This document shows, in pieces, positions 46,834 to 54,995 of a stretch of DNA of 64,000 bases. Under the pieces are notes generated by a model, which saw only the letters and a list, made by a program, of their open reading frames with translations, did no database searches and was not told the DNA's origin. Source of the stretch: Comamonas resistens (GTDB lineage: Bacteria > Pseudomonadota > Gammaproteobacteria > Burkholderiales > Burkholderiaceae_C); contig NZ_CP125947.1 of assembly GCF_030064165.1 (NCBI RefSeq), forward strand, positions 124,001 through 188,000. The letters run 5' to 3'. Each line of letters starts with the position of its first letter. The stretch's first letter is position 1. A program made the translations under genes and the position numbers.

Positions 46834-48135
46834 TCAAACCATCGACATGCTCTTTTGCGGCGCGGCGTGAGCATCTGCTGCGGTGTTGCCCGAACCGCTC
46901 TCTCGCACACGCAGCTGTGCCTCGCGTTCTGCCACATAGTCGCGCGTCAGCGGCACAGCTTCCTGGCGGCGCGCGAGCTGGACCTGGAAGATGGCGATGT
47001 CCTGATAGCGGAAGGCCGTCTCGGACATGGACAGATAGAACTCCCACATGCGGCAGAAGTGCTCGTCATACAGCGCTGCCGCTTCGGCGCGGCGCGCCAT
47101 GAAGCGCTCGCGCCACAGGCGCAGGGTCTGGGCATAGTGCAGGCGCAACACCTCGATGTCGCAGACCACCAGGCCCGAGCGTTCGATGGCCGGCGTGAAC
47201 TCGGACATCGACGGTATATGGCCGCCGGGAAAGATGTAGCGTTCTATCCAGGGGTTGTTGAAGTCCGGCACATCGCTGTTGCCAATGAAGTGCAGCAGCA
47301 TCACGCCGTCGTCGCTGAGCAGCTCATGGCATTTGCGAAAAAAGGCGTCATGAAACCGGGTGCCCACATGCTCGAACATGCCGACCGAGACAATGCGGTC
47401 AAAGGGTCCCCGTGTATCGCGGTAGTCCTCCAGCCGGTATTCAAGCTGCGCGGCTTGCGGTGACTGTCCGGCCTTGAGCTGGGCCCCGGCCAGTTGTTCG
47501 GTGGACAGGGTAATGCCGGTGACATGGCCCGCACCTGCAACTTCGGCCAGATAGCGCGAAAGCCCGCCCCAGCCGCAGCCTATGTCGAGCACGCGCTGGC
47601 CTGGCTCGATGAGCAGCTTGGCCGCGATATGGCGCTTCTTGGCCAGTTGTGCGGTTTCGAGATCTTCATTGCCTTGCTCGAAATAGGCGCAGGAATACTG
47701 GCGCTCGCTATCGAGAAACAGCTGATACAGCCTGTCGTCCAGATCGTAGTGGTGTGCCACATTGGCGCGCGATTTGCTGCGCAGATTGTTCTGCAGCAAG
47801 GGCCGCAGCTTCATGCGCCAGGCATCCAGCATCTGCACGGTGGCGCTGACAGGCACATGCTTGGCACCGCGCAGCACCAGCTCCAGCACATCGTAGACCG
47901 TGCCTTGCTCGACCAGCAGGCGCTGTTGCATGAACATCTCGCCAAAGTTCAGGTCGGGGTCGCGCAGCAGCGCGAAGACGGCGCGTTTGTCGGTGAACCG
48001 GATGCGGGCCTGAGGCTGGCCGCCGTCGCCAAATGTCAGCGTGGTGCCTGCAGGCGTGACGACTTGCAGCTGACCAGTCCTGACCAATGGATCGAATGCG
48101 CGTTGCAGCAATTTTTCGGTCAACCGGTCCAGCAT
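46834..48135 (-). CDS. cfa: Cyclopropane-fatty-acyl-phospholipid synthase
   Basis: A 433-residue SAM-dependent methyltransferase that adds a methylene bridge to unsaturated acyl chains of membrane phospholipids. The SAM site is VLDIGCGWGGLSRYLAE. Family blocks: ANVAHHYDLDDRLYQLFLD, YSCAYFEQGNEDLETAQLAK and YIFPGGHIPSMSE. A helical N-terminal membrane-binding domain (about 1-120) precedes the catalytic domain. The last 30 residues are a variable tail. ATG at 48135 is chosen since AAGGAG sits 5 bp upstream, against an earlier frame start at 48153. It is the last gene of a four-gene minus-strand run. Confidence 0.91.
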   Translation of the reverse strand: MLDRLTEKLLQRAFDPLVRTGQLQVVTPAGTTLTFGDGGQPQARIRFTDKRAVFALLRDPDLNFGEMFMQQRLLVEQGTVYDVLELVLRGAKHVPVSATVQMLDAWRMKLRPLLQNNLRSKSRANVAHHYDLDDRLYQLFLDSERQYSCAYFEQGNEDLETAQLAKKRHIAAKLLIEPGQRVLDIGCGWGGLSRYLAEVAGAGHVTGITLSTEQLAGAQLKAGQSPQAAQLEYRLEDYRDTRGPFDRIVSVGMFEHVGTRFHDAFFRKCHELLSDDGVMLLHFIGNSDVPDFNNPWIERYIFPGGHIPSMSEFTPAIERSGLVVCDIEVLRLHYAQTLRLWRERFMARRAEAAALYDEHFCRMWEFYLSMSETAFRYQDIAIFQVQLARRQEAVPLTRDYVAEREAQLRVRESGSGNTAADAHAAPQKSMSMV

Positions 48136-48180
48136 GTCAGCTCCTTGAAACAAGTTCGCGCGAGGCGTTGAAAGTGATGT

Positions 48181-49077
48181 TTATCCCGTGTGGCTGGCAG
48201 CGATATGCGCTACCAGCCTTTGATTCAATCCGTGTTGTCCAGCCTGCCATGCTGCCAGCGTGGCGGCATCAATCTGCGTGTCCTGTCCGTCTCCGGCACT
48301 CAGCAGGCGCTTCCACCAGGTGGCATAGTGCCATGACGACACATCACCTGTGATGTCACTGCCTGTGATCTGTCCGTGCAGCGCATCGATCAACTGGACA
48401 GCCTGCTGTTCCAGCATCTGGCCCTGGTCCCAGTTGGTGCGCACAACCTCGGCAGCGAAAACATCCTTGTCAATGCTCAGATAAGTGTCCTGTGGCCAGG
48501 CATGCAGATGGTTGGACAGCGCCTTCACCAGCTCCGAGATATTGGCAAAGCTGCGAAATGCCTTGCCCGCGCCCAAGCGCCTGGCCCAGCCGGTGTCCAC
48601 GCCGCAGCTCCAGTAGGTGAGCTTGCCGGCACGCAGTGGCCGCAGATAGTTCTCCCAGGCATGGCCCGAACCAATATCCTGAGAGGTGATGCCCGCCACA
48701 TGGACTTGGGAGACTGCAGGGTGCATGGCCACGCGCCGTACCCAGGAGCCGCAATGCACGCCCCAGGGAAAGCGCATATTGTCCGGATGGTTGTCCAGCA
48801 CCACGACACGCAATGGGCGTGCTGCACTGAAGCCCTGCTGTGCAATGCAGCGCTCTATCAGCGGCCAGCTCAGGTGATGAAAATCACCGCTGCCCATGAG
48901 CACCGTGCCATGCCGCTCGGGCAGGGCAGTCTGCATGGCTGCGGTGAAGCATTTGAAGGTGCCAAGGCCGCAGCCAAAGCGCACCCTTTCCTGCCACGGT
49001 TGCAGCGGCAGGCGCAGCTCGTCGGCCAGTGGACCCACAGAACCATCCATGTCGAGTATTACGGGTTGCCACACCAT
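48181..49077 (-). CDS. Arginase-fold (ureohydrolase-like) protein
   Basis: A 298-residue protein that I read as an arginase/deacetylase-fold member. Metal-site-like motifs appear in order: MGSGDFHHLSWPLI (in place of GGDHS), VVVLDNHPDNMRFPWG (in place of DAHxD), and TYLSIDKDVFAAEVVRTNWDQGQ (in place of SxDxDxxDP), with GSDITGDVSSW near the C-terminus. The substitutions mean the substrate is probably not arginine. ATG at 49077 follows GGAGAG at good spacing and is preferred over 49092. It lies between a FemAB/GNAT-like gene and a CFA synthase gene, suggesting lipid- or polyamine-related metabolism. Function unproven. Confidence 0.65.
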   Translation of the reverse strand: MVWQPVILDMDGSVGPLADELRLPLQPWQERVRFGCGLGTFKCFTAAMQTALPERHGTVLMGSGDFHHLSWPLIERCIAQQGFSAARPLRVVVLDNHPDNMRFPWGVHCGSWVRRVAMHPAVSQVHVAGITSQDIGSGHAWENYLRPLRAGKLTYWSCGVDTGWARRLGAGKAFRSFANISELVKALSNHLHAWPQDTYLSIDKDVFAAEVVRTNWDQGQMLEQQAVQLIDALHGQITGSDITGDVSSWHYATWWKRLLSAGDGQDTQIDAATLAAWQAGQHGLNQRLVAHIAASHTG

Positions 49078-49114
49078 GTCATCACTCTCCATAAAACCGG
49101 CGCGGCCAAGCTGC

Positions 49115-49190
49115 GGGACAGCGAGGAAGGGCCGCCCCGCACCGAGGCGGTCGTCCCCCTCTGGGGGAAGGCGCGTAGCGCCCCAGGGGG
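49115..49190 (-). repeat. Intergenic repeat, family 2, copy 2
   Basis: Reverse-oriented copy of the element at 41965-42039: GGGACAGCGAGGAAGGGCCG, then TCGTCCCCCTCTGGGGGAAG and GCGCGTAGCGCCCCAGGGGG. It fills the gap between the GNAT-like gene and the arginase-fold gene. Confidence 0.75.
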
Positions 49191-49191
49191 C

Positions 49192-50256
49192 TTACTTCCA
49201 TTGGCTATCGCTTTCAAAATGCCCGGCAAAGCGGCGTCCCAACGCGCGCAGCAAAGGGTTGCGGATAAACACCGCGTGTTGAGTCATGGTGAAGCGGGCG
49301 CCAAGCTGGGCCTTGACTTCGGGGTCGGTCCAGCCCGCCACATAGTGGCTCAGGCCGCGCTCCAGTGCGTATTCGAGATTGACCATCCAGCTCACAAAAT
49401 ACAGATTGGCTTCGCGGGCTGCGGGGTAGGACAGACCTATGTATTTGTCGATCAACTTGCCGCCATGCTCGAAGCAGAGATTCCAGCCCAGCAAGGCATT
49501 GCTTTGCAGATCCCGGTATTCGAACACCATGCCGCCGTTGTCCGCATCGCGCAGCAAATCGGCAAAGAAAGCACGGGTGAGCTTGTCGAAATGAATTTCG
49601 CTTTGTGCATACACGGCTTCGAACAGCGCGTAGTACGCGTCCACGCTTGCGTCATCGGCAAATGCGGGGCCTGTGGGAATGCGCTTGATCGCCAGTTGCG
49701 CACGGCTTTTGAGCTTGCGCTTGAGGCTGCTGCGCCGGTTCTTGGACAGGCCCGCCAGGTATTCTTCCGGGCTGGTGAAATCAATGGACACATAGGCCAG
49801 GGCCTGGCCTTCCACGGCGATGAAACCCTGCTCCTTCAGCGCCTGCAGCAGTGTGGCGGACGCGGCGTTGTCTTCGCTGCTCAGTAGGGGCGAGGCCTGG
49901 GGCAAGTCCTTGACGATGGTGAGCATCCTGCGCCCGGCGTGGTTGCGCAGTTGCTGGGCCAGCTGCATGGCATCTTCAGTCTGAGGCAGCAACGCATATT
50001 CGCTGACCGTGGTGCCGACAAAGTCGGTCTGCAGGCGCAGCCTGGAGCTCAGCCAGTGACCGCCCGGAAACGACAAAAGACGCGCCTTGAGCGCGTCATC
50101 TGCGGTGGTCAACAGGTCGAATGGGGCGCTGAAGGCAGGTGCCGGCCAGTCCTTCAGCAAGGCAAAGCCTTCTGGGGGGTGGCTGGTGAACTGCCTCAAC
50201 AGTCCGCTGGGTTCGAGCTGGTTGCGATAAGGCTTGTCCCTCATCATTTCAAGCAT
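49192..50256 (-). CDS. GNAT/FemAB-like acyl- or aminoacyltransferase
   Basis: A 354-residue protein with the look of the FemAB-like branch of the GNAT superfamily. Features include YLAGLSKNRRSSLKRKLKSR (the basic helix common to this branch), DAYYALFEAVYAQSEIHFDKL, and a second-half GNAT core LLGWNLCFEHGGKLIDKYIG followed by ANLYFVSWMVNLEYALERGL. Such enzymes transfer acyl or aminoacyl groups to peptidoglycan precursors, lipids or small amines. ATG at 50256 is used; an in-frame TTG at 50262 and internal ATGs at 50247 and 50244 are alternatives. It is followed by a family-2 repeat. Specific function not recognisable. Confidence 0.72.
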   Translation of the reverse strand: MLEMMRDKPYRNQLEPSGLLRQFTSHPPEGFALLKDWPAPAFSAPFDLLTTADDALKARLLSFPGGHWLSSRLRLQTDFVGTTVSEYALLPQTEDAMQLAQQLRNHAGRRMLTIVKDLPQASPLLSSEDNAASATLLQALKEQGFIAVEGQALAYVSIDFTSPEEYLAGLSKNRRSSLKRKLKSRAQLAIKRIPTGPAFADDASVDAYYALFEAVYAQSEIHFDKLTRAFFADLLRDADNGGMVFEYRDLQSNALLGWNLCFEHGGKLIDKYIGLSYPAAREANLYFVSWMVNLEYALERGLSHYVAGWTDPEVKAQLGARFTMTQHAVFIRNPLLRALGRRFAGHFESDSQWK

Positions 50257-50274
50257 ACGCAAACAATCAATTCA

Positions 50275-50317
50275 GTAGCATCAGGCGCTTGTTGGTAAAG
50301 CGCTTAATGCTATTTTG
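50275..50317. repeat. Intergenic hairpin repeat, family 1
   Basis: GTAGCATCAGGCGCTT-GTTGGT-AAAGCGCTTAATGCTATTTTGA; outer TAGCAT/ATGCTA and inner GCGCTT/AAGCGC pair well, giving a terminator-like hairpin with a T run after the aminotransferase and before the GNAT-like gene. This is the best-preserved copy in the window. Confidence 0.6.
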
Positions 50318-50334
50318 ACTTGAGTTTTGCTGTA

Positions 50335-51708
50335 TCAGGCAGCCTTTGCCTTGGTCAGCAATTGATCCAGCAGCACCATGGCTTCGTCGATCTCGGGACG
50401 CGTGATCATCAGCGAAGGAGCGAAGGTGATGACGTTCTTGTAGTAGCCGCCCACGTCCAGCACCAGGCCGCGTTTCTGGCCGTTGTATTCCAGACCGCCT
50501 TCGAGGCCGATGTCGACCATCTTGTCCAGCAGCGCCTTGTTGGGCGTGAAGCCGTCTTCGGTGCAGATCTCGGCACGCAGGGCCAGGCCCAGGCCGTCCA
50601 CATCGCCGATTTCCTTGTGGCGCTTTTGCAGCTCCTTGAGGCCTTCGAGGAAATAGGCGCCCGATTCGCGCACCTGACGGCCGAAGTCCATCTCGTGGGT
50701 CATCTTCATGACTTCCAGGCCCAGGGCCGTGCCCAGCGGGTTGGAAGCGAAGGTGGAGTGGGTCGAGCCAGGTGGGAACACCGTGGGGTTGATCAGTTCT
50801 TCGCGTGCCCACAGGCCCGACAGGGCGTTCAGACCGTTGGTCAGCGCCTTGGCGAAGACCAACACGTCGGGGTTGACGCCGAAGTTCTCCACCGACCACA
50901 GCGTGCCGGTACGCCAGAAGCCCATCTGGATTTCATCGACCACCATCAGGATGCCGTGGTCGTCCAGCACCTTCTTGAGGCCCTTGAAGAAGTTGGGTGG
51001 AGGCACGACGTAGCCGCCCGTGCCCTGGATGGGTTCCACGTAGAAGGCCGCGTATTCGCACTGGTTGGTCTTGGGGTCCCAGACCGCGTGGTATTCGTTC
51101 TCGAACTTGCGTGCGAACTCGCGCACGATCTGGTCCGAATACTCCTCGGACGTCATGCCCTTGGGACGACGGAAGGGATAGGGGAAGGGGATGAACTGCG
51201 CGCGGTCGCCGAAATGGCCGAAGCGGCGGCGGTAGCGGTAGCTCGAAGTGATGCTGGAGGCGCCCAGCGTACGGCCGTGGTAGCCGCCCTCGAAGGCGAA
51301 CATCAGGCTCTTGCCGTTGCTGGCGTTGCGCACCACCTTCAGCGAGTCTTCGATGGCCTGGGCTCCGCCCACGTTGAAGTGCACGCGGCCCTTGCTGCCC
51401 CACTTCTTTTCGGCGTCCTGGGCGATGAACTTGGCCAGCTCGATCTTGGTCGGGTGCAGGTACTGGCTGGCAACCTGGGGCAGCTCCTTGAGCTGCTCGA
51501 TCATCTTGGCTTCCAGGCGCGGGTTCTTGTAGCCGAAGTTCACGGCCGAATACCACATCTGCAGGTCCAGATAAGGTGTGCCCGCGTCGTCGTACATATA
51601 GCTGCCTTCGCAGCCGGTGAAGATCTTGGGGGGATTGACGTAGTGGACGGTGTCGCCGAACGAGCAGTATTGGGCTTCGTCGGCCAGCAGTTGGGCGGTA
51701 TTGATCAC
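50335..51708 (-). CDS. Class III PLP-dependent aminotransferase
   Basis: A 457-residue class III (ornithine/GABA/diaminobutyrate-type) aminotransferase. Motifs: RVHFNVGGAQAIEDSLKVVR (cofactor phosphate), AFEGGYHGRTLGA, VVDEIQMGFWRTGTLW (pyridine-N Asp), and the PLP lysine in VLVFAKALTNGLNALSG. Start is GTG at 51708 with GGAG upstream (MINTAQLLADEAQ). It is divergent from nicR across 265 bp, so an operator there could influence both, but no nicotinate step needs a transaminase. It is the first gene of a co-directional run with the FemAB-like, arginase-fold and CFA genes. The substrate is probably an omega-amino acid or a diamine. Confidence 0.88.
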   Translation of the reverse strand: MINTAQLLADEAQYCSFGDTVHYVNPPKIFTGCEGSYMYDDAGTPYLDLQMWYSAVNFGYKNPRLEAKMIEQLKELPQVASQYLHPTKIELAKFIAQDAEKKWGSKGRVHFNVGGAQAIEDSLKVVRNASNGKSLMFAFEGGYHGRTLGASSITSSYRYRRRFGHFGDRAQFIPFPYPFRRPKGMTSEEYSDQIVREFARKFENEYHAVWDPKTNQCEYAAFYVEPIQGTGGYVVPPPNFFKGLKKVLDDHGILMVVDEIQMGFWRTGTLWSVENFGVNPDVLVFAKALTNGLNALSGLWAREELINPTVFPPGSTHSTFASNPLGTALGLEVMKMTHEMDFGRQVRESGAYFLEGLKELQKRHKEIGDVDGLGLALRAEICTEDGFTPNKALLDKMVDIGLEGGLEYNGQKRGLVLDVGGYYKNVITFAPSLMITRPEIDEAMVLLDQLLTKAKAA

Positions 51709-51904
51709 AGCAGAAAAGACTCCGGAAAGTATGCGGGCGCAGTGTGGCCGTGCAATCTTTCCGACCTGTCGAGCAATTGTGTGCGAATTGTGGAGGCATC
51801 CTGCCCAATCACCTTATCAGAGCCGTTGCAGTTACAGCTCCTCGCTTGTCTCTGTGCCATTTCAAGCGCGGCGATGTGTATCTATATCAAATGTGATCAA
51901 GTGG

Positions 51905-51925
51905 TGGATGGATCCAATCCATCCA
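51905..51925. promoter_or_regulatory. 21-bp palindrome upstream of nicR
   Basis: TGGATGGAT-CCA-ATCCATCCA: perfect 9-bp arms with a 3-bp centre, 48 bp before the nicR start and in the region shared with the divergent aminotransferase gene. It is a good MarR-type operator candidate. Confidence 0.55.
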
Positions 51926-51973
51926 TGAGTTTCCCCATCCCATGCTGTCGATCTTTGCTAAGCTCATGCATCA

Positions 51974-52438
51974 ATGACAAATCCGCCAACCGCTACAGCC
52001 GACCATGACGGCTACCGCTTTTCCGACCAAATCGGTCACCTGCTGCGGCGCGTTTACCAGCGGCATGCGGCGCTCTTTCAGCACTACATCCCCGACTCGC
52101 AGCTCACGGCGGCACAATTTGTGGTGCTGTGCTCGGTTCGCGACAACAGCGGCAGTTCGCTGGCCGACATCGTCAAGGCCACGGTCATTGACCAGGCCAC
52201 GATACGCGGCGTGGTTGATCGGCTCAAGCAGCGCGAACTGGTGCAGGTGGACCATGACCGCATCGACCGCCGCAAGGTGGTTATCAGCCTGACCGAGGCT
52301 GGCCAGCAGTTGGTGCGCGAGATGGAACCTTTTGCCCAGCAGATCACTGAAAGCACCTATGGCCGGCTCAATCCGGCCGAGCGTCTGGCGCTGGATTTCC
52401 TGCTCAAGAAAATGCTGGAGGGCAGCGATTCCGGCTGA
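51974..52438 (+). CDS. nicR: MarR-family regulator of nicotinate degradation (NicR-like)
   Basis: A 154-residue MarR repressor. Helix 1 is DQIGHLLRRVYQRHAALFQHY. The winged helix (about 45-115) includes LTAAQFVVLCSVRDNSG, then VIDQATIRGVVDRLKQRELV and the wing DRIDRRKVVISLTEAG. In Pseudomonas, NicR represses nic genes and is released by pathway intermediates (6-hydroxynicotinate); its place next to the nic cluster supports the same role here. Right after its stop an IS1595-type element is inserted, between nicR and the terminator it faces. It probably stays functional, since the coding frame is intact. Confidence 0.8.
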   Translation: MTNPPTATADHDGYRFSDQIGHLLRRVYQRHAALFQHYIPDSQLTAAQFVVLCSVRDNSGSSLADIVKATVIDQATIRGVVDRLKQRELVQVDHDRIDRRKVVISLTEAGQQLVREMEPFAQQITESTYGRLNPAERLALDFLLKKMLEGSDSG

Positions 52439-52451
52439 GCTGCTGAGCCCT

Positions 52452-52459
52452 TTAAAAAA
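52452..52459. repeat. Target-site duplication, left copy
   Basis: TTAAAAAA directly before the left terminal inverted repeat; an identical octamer lies at 53283-53290 directly after the right end. Eight bases is the usual duplication for the IS1595 family. Confidence 0.9.
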
Positions 52460-53282
52460 GGTAATCCCCACCCAAACCGGACCAGAGTTACGCTGGTCCG
52501 ACGATGAAACGATGTCCTGAATGTTCCGCAAGCAGGCCCTACAAACTGTCCGATGGACGGCTCAAGTGCCGTGCGTGCGGCAAGCGGTTCAGTTGGACGT
52601 CTGTGTGGGATTCGGTACGGTTGAGTAGCCGCAGCAAGACCGGTCTGCTGGAGTTGTTCGTGTTCGGTGTGCCGGTGTATCGGCAGCGTTTTGACACGTC
52701 GGTCAGCGATAAATCGCGCGAGCGCTTCTACCGACTGATCCGCGCCTGCATGGCGCAGCAGGAACAGTTGCGTGAGCCTTTCACCGGCGCTCTGGAATGC
52801 GACGAAACCACGTTTGGCGGGGCTCAGCACGGCAAGCGCGGCTGGGGAGCTGCTGGCAAGGTCATGGTCTTCGGCATCGTCAAGCGCAATGGCCAAGTGA
52901 AGGCTACGCCGATTGCCCGCCACGACCAGGCAGCCATCATGGAGCAGATCCAGGCCCATACCCGCGAGGGCTCGCTGTACTACACCGATGCCTGGCAGGC
53001 CTATGCCACCTTGCGGCTACGAGGTGGTCATGTAGTGGTGCGCAAGGAGAAGGGCAAACCGGTTGGACGAGACCACATCAATGGGATCGAGGGCTTCTGG
53101 AGTTACGCCAAGAACTGGCTGTATCCATACCGTGGTGTGCCCAGCAAATTTTATTTGGCAGAAACGTGCTACCGATTCAACCATCGCGATGAGGACCTGA
53201 AACCCTTGCTGCGTAAGCTTTTGCAGGCAACTCCCACCTTCGAAATTCAACCCATATTGGTCCGATCTGGGTAGGAATTACC
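52460..53282 (+). mobile_element. IS1595-family (ISXO2-like) insertion sequence, complete
   Basis: An 823-bp element. The left end GGTAATCCCCACCCAAACCG (repeat extends to 52484) and the inverse of the right end (53258-53282) agree at 21 of 25 positions. Flanking 8-bp duplications TTAAAAAA are identical, and the transposase frame is intact, so insertion looks recent and the element may be mobile. It has landed in the T-tract of the terminator that ends the nicT transcript; duplication of the target restores that tract on the nicT side. Confidence 0.93.
52504..53274 (+). CDS. IS1595-family (ISXO2-like) transposase
   Basis: A 256-residue transposase. The N-terminal zinc ribbon (CPEC at residues 4-7 with CRAC at 22-25) binds the ends. 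The ISXO2-like catalytic domain follows. Acidic residues stand at Asp100 (ALECDETTFGG) and Asp162 (YYTDAWQAY), and the third site is within DHINGIEGFWSYAKNWL (Asn193/Glu196). The length is usual for the short ISXO2-type members, without a C-terminal extension. ATG lies 44 bp inside the left end; the stop lies inside the right terminal repeat. It is the only gene of the element. Confidence 0.92.
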   Translation: MKRCPECSASRPYKLSDGRLKCRACGKRFSWTSVWDSVRLSSRSKTGLLELFVFGVPVYRQRFDTSVSDKSRERFYRLIRACMAQQEQLREPFTGALECDETTFGGAQHGKRGWGAAGKVMVFGIVKRNGQVKATPIARHDQAAIMEQIQAHTREGSLYYTDAWQAYATLRLRGGHVVVRKEKGKPVGRDHINGIEGFWSYAKNWLYPYRGVPSKFYLAETCYRFNHRDEDLKPLLRKLLQATPTFEIQPILVRSG

Positions 53283-53290
53283 TTAAAAAA
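53283..53290. repeat. Target-site duplication, right copy
   Basis: TTAAAAAA, identical to 52452-52459. It forms part of the U-tract of the minus-strand terminator at 53295-53324. Confidence 0.9.
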
Positions 53291-53294
53291 CACA

Positions 53295-53324
53295 AAGGCC
53301 AGAAGGAAAAATCCTTCTGGCCTT
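53295..53324 (-). terminator. Terminator of the nicC-nicA-nicB-nicT unit, at the IS insertion point
   Basis: Perfect 13-bp stem AAGGCCAGAAGGA / TCCTTCTGGCCTT with a 4-nt loop. On the minus strand it is followed by TGTGTTTTTTAA, the T-tract that served as the IS target. It lies 72 bp past the nicT stop. Confidence 0.88.
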
Positions 53325-53395
53325 GTTGCTGAGCCAGCTCACCAGCGACGCCCTTGCCCTTGTGGCAAAGGCGACTCCGGCCGCTCAGGGAGTCA

Positions 53396-54716
53396 TCAAT
53401 CCAGCGCTCGGTTGCGCGACTCCACATCCACCGCCCAGATCGAGACCGCACCACCCAACAGCATGGCGGACAGCACGACCAGGGCCAGCGTGAAGTGGGT
53501 GGCCATGATGGGAGCGATGATGGCGGGGGCGAACAGGCCCCCGAAGCGGGCCACGGCACCGGCCATGCCCATGCCGCTGGCGCGCAGGTCAGTCGGATAG
53601 ACCTCCGGGGTGAACGCATACAGCGCGCCCCAGGTACCCAGCAGCGAGAAGCTCATCAGCAGGGTGGAGCCGATGACCACGAAGGGCGACGAGCCCAGGC
53701 TGTAGAACATGCAGCCCACGGCGCTGAGCAGCAGGAAACCGATCAGCGTGGGCTTGCGGCCCCAGCGCTCGACGCCATAGGCCGACAGCGCGAAGCCCGG
53801 CAGCTGCACCAGCGCCAGCACCACCAGGAAGACCTGGCCGCGCATGAAGGCAAAGCCCTCGCTGCTGAGCTTGACCGGCAGGTAGACGAAGACCCCGTAG
53901 TAGGCGATGGAGATCAGCGCCCAGGCCAGGAACAGCGCGAGGCTGCGGCGGCGCAGCTCGCCCGAGAACAGCGCGAAGACCGACTTGCGCTCCTGCTTTT
54001 CGGGCTGCAGTTCGGGGATCGGTGCCGAGTTGCCGTTGACCTTGGCGACGCGCTCAAGCACCTTGCGGGCCTGGTCCGACTTGCCGTTGCGGTTCAGGAA
54101 CATGGGCGACTCGGGGATGTAGAAGCGCAGCACCACGCCGATCAGCGCCGGAATGCCGGTCACGAAGAAGATCACGCGCCAGGCGTCGTCGCCCCAGGAC
54201 ACGGCCACCAGCGCCAGGATGGCCAGGAAGATGGTGCCCACGGCCCAGAACGACTCCAGCAGCACCAGCCAGCGGCCGCGGCGGTCGCTGGGCAGGAACT
54301 CGGCCATCATCGTGTGTGTAGTCCACCGGCAGCGTGCCACCCACGCCGATACCGGTCAGGAAGCGCAGGAACAGCAGCCAGGCGAACTCGGGGGCGAAGG
54401 CCGACGCCACGCCGCAGCACGCATCGATGACCACCGCCATCATCAGCACCGGGCGGCGCCCGATGCGGTCGGCCAGACGGCCGAACACGAAGGCGCCGAT
54501 CAGCATGCCGATGAAGAAGAAAGTGCCGGTCTGCAGCGCCTCCGGAACCGTCTTGCCGAAGGTCTTGGCAATGGACGGCGCGCTGAAGCCTATCGACAGC
54601 ACCTGCATGGCGTCCGCCAGCCAGACCAGTCCGAAGATTACGAAGAGCCGATATTGGAACTGGCCGACACCTGCTGTCTGGATGCCTTTTTCCACAGAAA
54701 TAAATGAAGATGACAT
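53396..54716 (-). pseudogene. nicT: MFS transporter, nicotinate permease-like (nicT), frameshifted
   Basis: Two frames together make one normal MFS transporter of about 438 residues with 12 helices. The N-terminal part reads from ATG 54716 (GAGGAG 7 bp upstream) through RLFVIFGLVWLADAMQVLSI to GIGVGGTLPVDY. The frame then breaks, and the C-terminal part resumes as MMAEFLPSDRRGRWLVLLES, ending at 53396. At the junction the plus strand reads CGTGTGTGTAG (54311-54321): two extra GT units (4 nt) compared with the reading expected. Removing 4 nt restores 439 codons exactly. As sequenced, the product would stop after helix 4 with a garbled tail. It lies downstream of nicB on the same strand. Alternatives are a sequencing error or repeat slippage. 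Confidence 0.85.
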
Positions 54717-54995
54717 GTAGGAACTCCTCTTTTTAGTCACCGCAACGCTGTTGAATCCGCATTCCGCCAAGACGCCATTCGTTATCGACACGCGCCTTGC
54801 CAGAAAACCTCTGGCGCAATAAGCCCCCTCGGCACCATCCGCATGGTCCGATCACGAAAAACCTCTGTCGTTGTCTGGAGCCCCGCATGCAATGCGACGG
54901 CCTCTGCCCTGCTCCAGCATCTGATCGTCAGAAGCGGGACCCGAGGGCCGCCTCCTGTATCTGCGGCACCCCTATGCCGCCGCCCGTTTCCACCC

